A stretch of 64,000 nucleotides of DNA from NCBI RefSeq assembly GCF_003184905.1, contig NZ_KZ821206.1:299443-363442 (forward strand), in the 5' to 3' direction. This DNA is from Bacillus sp. CGMCC 1.16541 (lineage in GTDB: Bacteria > Bacillota > Bacilli > Bacillales > Bacillaceae_H). A program made the position numbers and the translations under genes. The notes below the pieces were generated by a model, which ran no database searches, was not told where the DNA came from, and was given only the letters and a program-made list of their open reading frames with translations. Numbering within the stretch: position 1 is the stretch's first letter; every line of letters begins with the position of its first letter. Below, piece by piece: positions 9,199 through 16,852 of the stretch.

Positions 9199-10238
9199 TA
9201 CATCACCGCCTCGTTTAAATACGGTTGTGCGTCTGCTTTTGAAATGATCCCTTTTTCAATTAATTCGTTCATGGATTGTGTTAACGTATGCATACCAGCC
9301 GCTTTGCTCGTTTGCATCACACTTTCAATTTGATGAACCTTTTCGTTGCGAATTAAGTTTGCAACGGCAGGATTATTCATCAGTAACTCAGTTGCACAAA
9401 TTCGCCCTCCTTGATCTTTTCGAGGAAATAGTCGCTGTGACAAAATACTGACAAGTACGGATGCGAGTTGAATCCGTATTTGGTCTTGCTGTGAAGGTGG
9501 AAACACATCAATGATACGATTAATCGTTGAAGGCGCACTCGATGTATGAAGTGTTCCTAACACAAGATGCCCTGTTTCCGCTGCCGTAATGGCTGTATGA
9601 ATTGTTTCTAAATCGCGCATTTCCCCTACTAAAATCACATCAGGATCTTGGCGTAGAGAAGCACGTAATCCATTAGCAAAATTTTTCGTATCGAGTCCGA
9701 CTTCTCGCTGATTAATAATGCAACGTCCATGTTTGTGTAGATACTCAATGGGATCTTCTAACGTAATAATGTGCTTACTCACCGTCCGATTCATATAATC
9801 GACCATGGATGCAAGTGTAGTGGACTTTCCACTTCCTGTTGGTCCTGTGACAAGCACAAGTCCTTGAGGCTTAGCCGCGACTTGCTTTAACACAGCTGGT
9901 AACGATAGTTCCTCTAACAACGGAATACGAGTTGGCACGACTCGAATGGAGAGCGAAGTCGTTCCTCGCTGATGATAAGCATTGACTCGAAAGCGTGACA
10001 CGCCATGTAAACCATATGAAAAGTCAAGCTCCCCTCGTTCTTTAAAGGTGCTCCAAAGCGCATCATCCATTAGATGTCTCGTCATTCCCTCGACATCACT
10101 CGGTTTTAGGACATCTTCACCATACCGTCTTAAACTACCATCAATCCGCATAATCGGCGGAACACCTACGGTTAAATGTAAATCTGATGCTTTTACTTCA
10201 AATGCGCGCTTCATTAATTGTTCAATTCGTTCATTCAT
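9198..10238 (-). CDS. pilT: pilus retraction ATPase PilT
   Basis: 346 residues from ATG at 10238. This start has AAGGCGG 9 nt upstream. An alternative TTG at 10247 has no spaced site. Motifs are the N-terminal PAS-like region (ASDLHLTVGVPPIMRIDG), Walker A GPTGSGKSTTLASM, Asp box EDPIEYLH, Walker B DVILVGEMRDLETI, His box TGHLVLGTLHT, and a C-terminal AVANLIRNEKVHQ that corresponds to the PilT-specific AIRNLIRE motif. A dedicated PilT implies retractile pili, as in twitching motility, in contrast to competence pili that lack one. Confidence 0.95.
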   Translation of the reverse strand: MNERIEQLMKRAFEVKASDLHLTVGVPPIMRIDGSLRRYGEDVLKPSDVEGMTRHLMDDALWSTFKERGELDFSYGLHGVSRFRVNAYHQRGTTSLSIRVVPTRIPLLEELSLPAVLKQVAAKPQGLVLVTGPTGSGKSTTLASMVDYMNRTVSKHIITLEDPIEYLHKHGRCIINQREVGLDTKNFANGLRASLRQDPDVILVGEMRDLETIHTAITAAETGHLVLGTLHTSSAPSTINRIIDVFPPSQQDQIRIQLASVLVSILSQRLFPRKDQGGRICATELLMNNPAVANLIRNEKVHQIESVMQTSKAAGMHTLTQSMNELIEKGIISKADAQPYLNEAVM

Positions 10239-10252
10239 TTCATTCAACCGCC

Positions 10253-11911
10253 TTACTCAAGCGTAGACACACGTAACACTTCTTCAGTTGTCGTTAATCC
10301 TTGCTTTACTTTAATCAACCCATCATCTAATAAAAACAACATTTTATTTTTAATTGCTAATTGACGTAGTGTACTAAATGGCTGTTGATTTAAAATCACT
10401 TGTTTCATTTCATCCGTCATCACCATTAATTCATGCACCGCAATACGCCCTTTGTACCCCGTCATATTACAATTTCCGCACCCTTTTCCATGAATAACCG
10501 TATCGATTTGAATACCTCTTCGCGCGAAAATTTCTTTCTCGCTTTTAGAAGCGACTCGTGTTTCCTGACAATCTCGGCAGATGCGGCGCACGAGACGCTG
10601 AGACACGACACCAGCTAAGGATGTAGCCACTAAAAACGGTTCAACGCCCATATCAATTAAACGTGTCACGGTGCTAAGGGCATCATTTGTATGAAGTGTG
10701 CTTAATACAAGGTGACCTGTTAGTGATGCACGAATGGCAATATCAGCTGTTTCTTTATCACGAATTTCCCCTACCATGATGACGTTTGGATCTTGTCGCA
10801 AAACAGAGCGTAACCCAGAAGCAAATGTTAATCCTACATTGGGATTGACTTGAATTTGGTTAATTCCTTCCATTTGATACTCAACTGGATCTTCAATCGT
10901 AATAATATTTGTTTCTTCTTCATTCAAATAGTTAAGAGCTGCATACAACGTCGATGATTTACCTGAACCTGTCGGACCTGTAATAAGGACAATGCCATTT
11001 GGTTGTTCAATTAATTTTAAAAATCGTTGTAAATTTAAGTTATTAAATCCTAGTTTTTTCACATCATTTAACGAACTTCCTAAATCAAGCACACGCATGA
11101 CAATCTTCTCTCCGTAAATCGTCGGTAACGTTGATACACGAAGATCGACAGGATGGAAGTCTATATTCATTTTAATTCGACCGTCTTGAGGAACACGGTA
11201 CTCGGTAATATCAAGATTAGCCATAATTTTCAAGCGAGCCGTTAACATGCTTTGTAAATGCTTTGGCAATGTACGCTCCATTTTTAGTAAGCCGTCTAAT
11301 CGATAACGAATTGAAATTTTTGTTTCTTGTGGATCAATATGAATATCACTTGCTTTTTGTTGAACTGCACTTGAAATTAATTGATTTACAAGGCGAACAA
11401 CCGGTGAATCTTCTTCACCGATTGTTTCCTCCTCTTCTTCTGTTAAACCACTTTCAAATGAGGCAAACTGCTCCACATCGTCGTCTAAGTCATAGTACTT
11501 TGAAATTGTACGTAAAATGTCATCACGAGACGCAATCGCCGTTTCCACCTGAAAACCTGTTGAAAGACGTAAGTCATCAATTGCGAAGAAATCCATTGGA
11601 TCAGCCATGGCCACAAACAGACGATTTCCCTCTTTTTTTAAAGGTATTAGCACGTTACGTTTGGCAAATTCCTTTGAGATAACTGTAAATAATGTTTGAT
11701 CAAACGGATAACGATACAAGCTAACATGTGGAATGCCTAGCTGAAGCTCTAACACTTCAATGAGCTGTTGCTCGGTAATGTAGCCTCGCTCGAGAAGGGC
11801 ATCACCTAACTTTTGTCCTTCTTTTTTGTTTCGTAATGTTTCTTGCAACTGTTCATCTGTAATCAAATTGGCTTCAATGAGTAAATCTCCTAATCTCCTA
11901 CGCTCTTGCAT
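10253..11911 (-). CDS. pilB: pilus extension ATPase PilB (GspE family)
   Basis: 552 residues. The N-terminal MshEN-type domain (about 4-62) has two copies of the RLGxxLxxxxLIxxxxL pattern (RRLGDLLIEANLITDEQL, then LGDALLERGYITEQQL), which in MshE binds c-di-GMP. A T2SSE_N region follows, then Walker A GPTGSGKSSTLYAA, Asp boxes and Walker B NVIMVGEIRDKETA. Four cysteines (CRDCQ ... GCGNCN, about 455-490) form the zinc site of PilB/GspE. It powers pilus polymerisation. It is followed after 14 nt by pilT, with ribosome binding site AGAGG. Confidence 0.95.
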   Translation of the reverse strand: MQERRRLGDLLIEANLITDEQLQETLRNKKEGQKLGDALLERGYITEQQLIEVLELQLGIPHVSLYRYPFDQTLFTVISKEFAKRNVLIPLKKEGNRLFVAMADPMDFFAIDDLRLSTGFQVETAIASRDDILRTISKYYDLDDDVEQFASFESGLTEEEEETIGEEDSPVVRLVNQLISSAVQQKASDIHIDPQETKISIRYRLDGLLKMERTLPKHLQSMLTARLKIMANLDITEYRVPQDGRIKMNIDFHPVDLRVSTLPTIYGEKIVMRVLDLGSSLNDVKKLGFNNLNLQRFLKLIEQPNGIVLITGPTGSGKSSTLYAALNYLNEEETNIITIEDPVEYQMEGINQIQVNPNVGLTFASGLRSVLRQDPNVIMVGEIRDKETADIAIRASLTGHLVLSTLHTNDALSTVTRLIDMGVEPFLVATSLAGVVSQRLVRRICRDCQETRVASKSEKEIFARRGIQIDTVIHGKGCGNCNMTGYKGRIAVHELMVMTDEMKQVILNQQPFSTLRQLAIKNKMLFLLDDGLIKVKQGLTTTEEVLRVSTLE

Positions 11912-11934
11912 ACGTATTAACCTCTTTTTTAAGA

Positions 11935-13338
11935 TTATGGTTTAACTAGCTCTTCAAGTGAACTAGGTGGTTCAAGCTCTTGTTTATCACTTGGTTGCTT
12001 TGTAGACTGATCTTGTTTGTCGTTTTTGTCTTCTCTATCTTTTTCGTTACTCTCTTCAGGTTTATTTTTTCTAACATTCGGAATACTTTGTTCATTATCA
12101 TTCTCTATTTGTTCGTCTGTTTCTTGATCAGTTGCATCATCATCGACTGTTGCTTCATCATCGGTAGAAGTGGATGGTTCTTCTTTTTCAAGAATCAGTC
12201 CTCGTTGTTCAATTCGATGGATAGGTGGATAAAAGTCTTCTGATAATAAGACAGATTTAACAGCGGAGCCTTGACTCGAAATATCACGGTACACTTTTAA
12301 CCATAATCCATTTTTGCCCATTTCCTCAAAATTTGTCACGTTTGGAGGCAACATTGCTGTATATTGAACAATTGTTTTTGGTTCATATTCTTGTTGTTCT
12401 TTTATCACCGCTTCGTATTCGTAAAAGAACGGTTGTCCAACTAAACGTGTGATCAATTGGCGTTCGTTCATTTCAAATGTAATGGTATAAGCTGTGTAAT
12501 TGGGGTTAAAGAAAAGTAAATCTAACTTATCGTATTCCACTCGTGCTTCAAATCCAGGTGTCACTTGTTTTGGAATGACATTTCCAACATGTCTTTCTAA
12601 AATATCAAAGTTTGAATGAGCAATTGTTTCATAGATGGAGGAAGCAATTAAACTTAAACTTTCTTTTGACAAGTTTGATAAACTCACTTGTTCTGCCACT
12701 TCAATGAGTGACACTTTTGATTGTGGTGAAACCTCGATTTCGTTCACTTCGTCTACCCATAGTCTCACTTCTGTAAAATCATCATCGGTTACAGGAACAC
12801 TCGATTCAAAAATGGTACTGACTTCAAGTTCATTATCGGCTATGTATGCTTCTAACTGATAGACCTTTTGCCCAGACTTTAATGAAGAAGCAACGTTCTG
12901 TAAATCCTGCTGTAGTTTCGCTTGATCAATTTTTTTGACGTATGTACCACCTAAAAACGAAGCTAAAAAGGAAGAAAGCAATTTTTTATTTACACTTACC
13001 GCTACAGGATTCGTTGTACCTTCCTCAACTTGTAAAGATGTATCTTCTACACTAAATGAGTAAATCTCCATCGGTAACGATTCACTTTTTTCTTTAAAGC
13101 GAATGGTAATTGCTTCTGTCATCATCCATTGATCAATTGATTCAGCTACCTTTTCTTTAACAGATGCTTTAGGCACGTCCGACACATTCAAGCTGGCAAT
13201 TTGTGTACCTGGCTTGAATGTATCTTGACCTCCTACTACCTTTTCATAGGCATATACCCCAAGAAAGGAAAAAGCTAATAAATAACCTGTACAAGCTGTT
13301 AATAGTAAAAAGGTGCGGAGAAAATGTTCATTTCTCAC
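11935..13338 (-). CDS. membrane-anchored protein with VanW/YoaR-like N-terminal domains
   Basis: 467 residues from GTG at 13338 (GGGGG upstream). One N-terminal membrane helix (TFLLLTACTGYLLAFSFLGVYAY, about 9-31) is followed by an extracellular part. Its opening, FKPGTQIASLNVSDV followed by a helix, resembles the putative peptidoglycan-binding repeats that precede VanW domains in YoaR-like proteins. No VanW domain itself is recognisable. Residues about 390-460 are a disordered Asp/Glu/Lys-rich tail. Located between the PRC-barrel gene and pilB in the pilus operon, it may anchor or gate the pilus in the cell wall. That role is inference. Confidence 0.6.
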   Translation of the reverse strand: MRNEHFLRTFLLLTACTGYLLAFSFLGVYAYEKVVGGQDTFKPGTQIASLNVSDVPKASVKEKVAESIDQWMMTEAITIRFKEKSESLPMEIYSFSVEDTSLQVEEGTTNPVAVSVNKKLLSSFLASFLGGTYVKKIDQAKLQQDLQNVASSLKSGQKVYQLEAYIADNELEVSTIFESSVPVTDDDFTEVRLWVDEVNEIEVSPQSKVSLIEVAEQVSLSNLSKESLSLIASSIYETIAHSNFDILERHVGNVIPKQVTPGFEARVEYDKLDLLFFNPNYTAYTITFEMNERQLITRLVGQPFFYEYEAVIKEQQEYEPKTIVQYTAMLPPNVTNFEEMGKNGLWLKVYRDISSQGSAVKSVLLSEDFYPPIHRIEQRGLILEKEEPSTSTDDEATVDDDATDQETDEQIENDNEQSIPNVRKNKPEESNEKDREDKNDKQDQSTKQPSDKQELEPPSSLEELVKP

Positions 13339-13354
13339 ACGTCAAGCCCCCTAA

Positions 13355-14158
13355 TTATTCAGATACATTCATTGATAATTCAACAAAAACAGTTGGACCT
13401 GCACCTTGGGCACTTGTGATGTCTTTTTCTGTTAAAATCGTACCTTTTTTAATTAACAACTCACCTTGTTGGTTATAAATGTCCTTCATGACATTCTTAT
13501 TAATTAAAAGTTGGATTTGCTTATCTTTTAAATAATTTACTTTTTGCTCGGCTTCTTCTTTTACAGCTGGTGAAATGATTGGTTGCTCGACTACAGGCTC
13601 AGGTTCCACTACAGACTTAGAAGGTGCTTCTTCTTTCACTGGAATGCTTTCTAAATCGTCTGTTACGATCACAAAGCTATCTTTTGCATGCTCACTCACA
13701 ATAACCATTTGTTTTCCTAATGTAATAACTTCTGTAATTGGTAAAATAACTTCTTCCCCTTTTACCTTTAAACTCAAACCAACAAGATCTCCATTATCAT
13801 CATTGACATGGTATTCAGAGATTTCACCTAGTAATTCACCTTTTCTCGTCATTACACGTGATCCAATCAGTGAAATCTTTTTATTAAATAATTCATTCGC
13901 AATTGGAATTTCACTTAAATCCATAATGGCACTGTCATTTTCAACTGTTACTGCATATTCCCCTACACCAATGACTTTTTTAAATGGAATCGCTTTTACA
14001 CCAATTTGCCAATCTTCTTGCTGCGTCGTTAAAAAGTCGACCGAGAATTTATCTGGATTAATAATGATGCTTTTCACTTGACCAATCTCAACACCTTCAG
14101 TAATGCTGATGATTGGCAAATTAATAATTTCAGTACTCTTTTTCATGCTTTCAGACAC
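13355..14158 (-). CDS. PRC-barrel domain protein of the pilus operon
   Basis: 267 residues. Two PRC-barrel-like units are visible: IINLPIISITEGVEIGQVKS (from about 11) and LIGSRVMTRKGELLGEISEY (from about 95). A proline-rich linker with EPEPVVEQP follows. The C-terminal 50 residues (LLINKNVMKDIYNQQGELL ... KKGTILTEKDITSA) resemble the small domain seen in front of some HD-GYP proteins. No membrane helix, so cytoplasmic. The start is GTG at 14158 or ATG at 14146; neither has a convincing ribosome binding site. It lies 6 nt after the upstream gene. Function unknown. Confidence 0.7.
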   Translation of the reverse strand: MSESMKKSTEIINLPIISITEGVEIGQVKSIIINPDKFSVDFLTTQQEDWQIGVKAIPFKKVIGVGEYAVTVENDSAIMDLSEIPIANELFNKKISLIGSRVMTRKGELLGEISEYHVNDDNGDLVGLSLKVKGEEVILPITEVITLGKQMVIVSEHAKDSFVIVTDDLESIPVKEEAPSKSVVEPEPVVEQPIISPAVKEEAEQKVNYLKDKQIQLLINKNVMKDIYNQQGELLIKKGTILTEKDITSAQGAGPTVFVELSMNVSE

Positions 14159-14164
14159 CCATTT

Positions 14165-15658
14165 CTAATTATTATTCGCTACTTCTTGTAAGTATTGTAA
14201 TTCTGCTATAAGCACTGGATAATCCGAATACTTGCCTTGTAATTCTTGAATTTTGTTCAGTGCTTCATCTCGTTGATTTGTATCCATGTAATGTTGAACA
14301 AGCATACTCGCTAATACGTAATATTCTTCACATGGTAAAGGAGCTAACAAATAGTCGTTTAATAAGCTTTCATACTCATGAGTAGATGATAACTGCTTAT
14401 ACACATTAACTTGCTCAATAATGGTTTGCCAAACAGCTGGATTCATGACAGGCGTTTCAGCTGTCGCTTCACTGTCACGTACATTCTCCGCTTGCTCAGT
14501 AACTTCATCTTCTACCAATGCTTCTTCCAAGCGAATCAATTCTTGTTCACTTTTTCCATTATATCTATCATTTTCAAGTTGTTCTAGAAGTTCTTCTCCA
14601 TTAGACATTGAAATCTCTGGTAAATCTTCTTGAAGAACATCTTCCGCTTCTTCGAACTCATTTTCATTTCGATTTAAAGCGTTTACTAGAAATGCATCGC
14701 TCGTTTCTATACTCATTTCTTCTACATCTTTATGGTCTATTTGTTGAGAAACTGCTTCTATTGTTAGGTCATCTACTTGTAAAATCGATGACTCTTGGTC
14801 ACTACTTATAAATTCTTCGACTTTTCGTTCATTCAACGTCACTTCATTTTCACTGACTTCTATTGCTTCTAATTCATGAACGTGCAACATGATTTCTTCT
14901 TCGTTCTCGATAAGCTCTTCTTCTATCATGGAAACCTGGACATCTTCTAGATACTCAGATGAGTCAATCATGTTAGTCTGTAGGATATTTTCTTGATGAT
15001 CTTCATGAACATCTTCGACAATGATATCCATCAAGAGAGATGAATCAATCGAGTGTACTTCTTCTTTCTCAATCACCTCATCAAGGTTCAACACACTTTT
15101 CTTGTCATCAGAAGAAACACCCAATCCTTGCTCCTCTTCTATTAACATAGGAATCTCATATTCGTAATTAGAAGATTGCTCGTCTTGTTGATTCGCTCCT
15201 GTTTCTAAAGGGCGATGATCAAATAGCTCTTCAACTTCTTCTTTTGTCATCACCTGTACAATGTGTTCATCATCTACCTGTTCACTTTCATTGTTCATTA
15301 GCTGCTTTTCTAATGTCAGCGTTCCGGTTGAAGGACTCACAATGGCCGCTTCTTCTACCGTTATGCTTTCTTCAAACGTATCGTCAAAACTTTGATATGC
15401 TTGTATCTGTTCTTCTTTCACACCGACTAACGATAAACGCTTACTTAACAAATACGAACAACATATTATCAATAAGAACACAATAAGCAGCATCGTATGT
15501 AGTGGTAACACAGCATTAGCGAGTAACCCCATAACTGCTAATAAAACAGCCGAACCAAAGATTACTATTTTCCCATTTTTGTCATAAGGTAAAGGGAGGA
15601 AATATAACGTAACGAACAGAACTATGGAACTAACACTAATAAAAATAAACGTCGTCAA
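14165..15658 (-). CDS. acidic membrane protein, first gene of pilus operon, function unknown
   Basis: 497 residues from a TTG start preceded by AGGAAGTGATG. The N-terminal 80 residues carry three hydrophobic segments (FIFISVSSIVLFVTLYFLPL, then IVIFGSAVLLAVMGLLANAV, then MLLIVFLLIICCSYLLS). A very acidic, low-complexity region of about 300 residues rich in Glu, Val and Ile follows. The last 90 residues look like helical TPR-type repeats (EYYVLASMLVQHYMDTNQ, RDEALNKIQELQGKYSDYP). No family recognised. As first gene of the operon it could be an assembly or regulatory scaffold, which is inferred only from position. Confidence 0.7.
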   Translation of the reverse strand: MTTFIFISVSSIVLFVTLYFLPLPYDKNGKIVIFGSAVLLAVMGLLANAVLPLHTMLLIVFLLIICCSYLLSKRLSLVGVKEEQIQAYQSFDDTFEESITVEEAAIVSPSTGTLTLEKQLMNNESEQVDDEHIVQVMTKEEVEELFDHRPLETGANQQDEQSSNYEYEIPMLIEEEQGLGVSSDDKKSVLNLDEVIEKEEVHSIDSSLLMDIIVEDVHEDHQENILQTNMIDSSEYLEDVQVSMIEEELIENEEEIMLHVHELEAIEVSENEVTLNERKVEEFISSDQESSILQVDDLTIEAVSQQIDHKDVEEMSIETSDAFLVNALNRNENEFEEAEDVLQEDLPEISMSNGEELLEQLENDRYNGKSEQELIRLEEALVEDEVTEQAENVRDSEATAETPVMNPAVWQTIIEQVNVYKQLSSTHEYESLLNDYLLAPLPCEEYYVLASMLVQHYMDTNQRDEALNKIQELQGKYSDYPVLIAELQYLQEVANNN

Positions 15659-15775
15659 CTAACATCACTTCCTACTAAATAAATAGAAAACAGCAAAATT
15701 TAGACAAAATACCCATTATCTTTTCTAGCTTATTGTATAATAATCTTGTCAAATTTAAAAGAAGGGAGAAGCAGC
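15659..15775. promoter_or_regulatory. divergent control region of the two pilus operons
   Basis: These 117 bp separate the leftward pilus operon from the rightward minor-pilin operon. For the plus strand there is a perfect -10 TATAAT at 15736-15741 without a good -35. For the minus strand TTGTCT (15707-15702), 16 nt, TATTTA (15685-15680) is a possible promoter. Both are by eye and uncertain. Confidence 0.4.
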
Positions 15776-16276
15776 ATGAAGAAGTTTTTTGATAACCAAG
15801 GCCTAACTCTCATCGAAGTATTAGTATCATTAGTCATATTAATGATTATATTCACAGGTCTTATGCAGTTTTTTTCAAATGCCTACTCATATACAAAAAG
15901 CAGTCAAAATAAAACAGCAGGCATTAATGTTGCTCGCAATGCCCTTACTTTTATGGAAAAACAAAGTTTTATTGAAATGCATGAAACGTTTGTCACAAAT
16001 GATAAGACATTGTATCTATATATCTGTACAAGTGGAGCAAACGCTGAAAAAGAATATACCTATGTAGAAACACCTACTCCCCCATTAGGATGTGAAGACA
16101 TTTCTGTGAATAATGTTCCTTTTACTGTTCAACTATCACATTCACAGTCAAATAATTTTAAGGATCGCTATATGATTCCAATTGAAGTAATCGTCGAATG
16201 GAAACGGAATAATCAAGTGCTGTCGACTGAAATGAGAGGAGCCGTTGTTAGTGAAGACATTCGTGAAACATATTAA
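15776..16276 (+). CDS. minor pilin, PilV/GspI-like
   Basis: 166 residues from ATG at 15776. GAAGGGAG lies 7 nt upstream, so the longer TTG frame from 15746 is rejected. The short leader MKKFFDNQG is followed by LTLIEVLVSLVILMIIFTGL, with Glu at mature position 5. The globular part contains one Cys pair (ICTSG ... LGCEDI). It is the first gene of a divergent three-gene operon, and its 3' end overlaps the next start. Order and size match the GspI-GspJ-GspK (PilV-PilW-PilX) tip complex of type II secretion and type IV pilus systems. Confidence 0.85.
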   Translation: MKKFFDNQGLTLIEVLVSLVILMIIFTGLMQFFSNAYSYTKSSQNKTAGINVARNALTFMEKQSFIEMHETFVTNDKTLYLYICTSGANAEKEYTYVETPTPPLGCEDISVNNVPFTVQLSHSQSNNFKDRYMIPIEVIVEWKRNNQVLSTEMRGAVVSEDIRETY

Positions 16277-16847
16277 GAATAACAAAGGTCTCACTTTAAT
16301 GGAGTTACTAGCTACCATTGTCGTCATGACAATCGTGATGGGAGTGATGTACAACGTGCTTGCAAATGGGATTAGCGTTTCAAAGAAGATAGGCACAGAA
16401 GAAATGCTGCGTGATGAAGCAGATTATGTAGTCACTACGATGATGAACGAACTAAGTTCATCAGGTTTCGATCTTGTCAAAGACTGTAGTGAACCTACAG
16501 AGCCTGACACCTGTATAGAAATTGTGGATTCAAAAGGTGCTTCCTACAAAGAATATGGAGGTTCCTCCGTCTTTTATGATGTTGAATCGACAGAAAGGCC
16601 TGAACTGGAACAAGTATCTATTAAACTACAACTAAAAGAAACCGCAACAAAACAGCATCATTTTTTTATTAATAATCAACGTATCAACAGTGAAGGAAAT
16701 TATGCCGACTCGAAAATCAAACTAAGCTGTACATCTTCTGATACAACAGCTAAAACATGCACATCCGGTATCTTAGAACTGACTTTACATATTGCAGACG
16801 TCAATCTCGCAAAGCCATTACAATTAGAAAGTATCTTCGGATTTTAA
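16251..16847 (+). CDS. minor pilin, PilW/GspJ-like
   Basis: 198 residues from GTG at 16251, chosen because AGAGGA lies 10 nt upstream. The alternative TTG at 16245 is too close to it. The leader ends in NNKG, followed by LTLMELLATIVVMTIVMGVM with Glu at mature position 5. The C-terminal part is beta-rich with several Cys (DCSEPTEPDTCIEI, LSCTSSDTTAKTC). It overlaps the preceding gene by 26 nt in another frame, suggesting translational coupling. Confidence 0.83.
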   Translation: MKTFVKHIKNNKGLTLMELLATIVVMTIVMGVMYNVLANGISVSKKIGTEEMLRDEADYVVTTMMNELSSSGFDLVKDCSEPTEPDTCIEIVDSKGASYKEYGGSSVFYDVESTERPELEQVSIKLQLKETATKQHHFFINNQRINSEGNYADSKIKLSCTSSDTTAKTCTSGILELTLHIADVNLAKPLQLESIFGF

Positions 16848-16852
16848 CGGTG

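Noticed and set aside
15746-15775. Upstream TTG start for the first minor pilin
   Set aside because: It would place the ribosome binding site inside the protein and lengthen the leader beyond the usual short prepilin leader.
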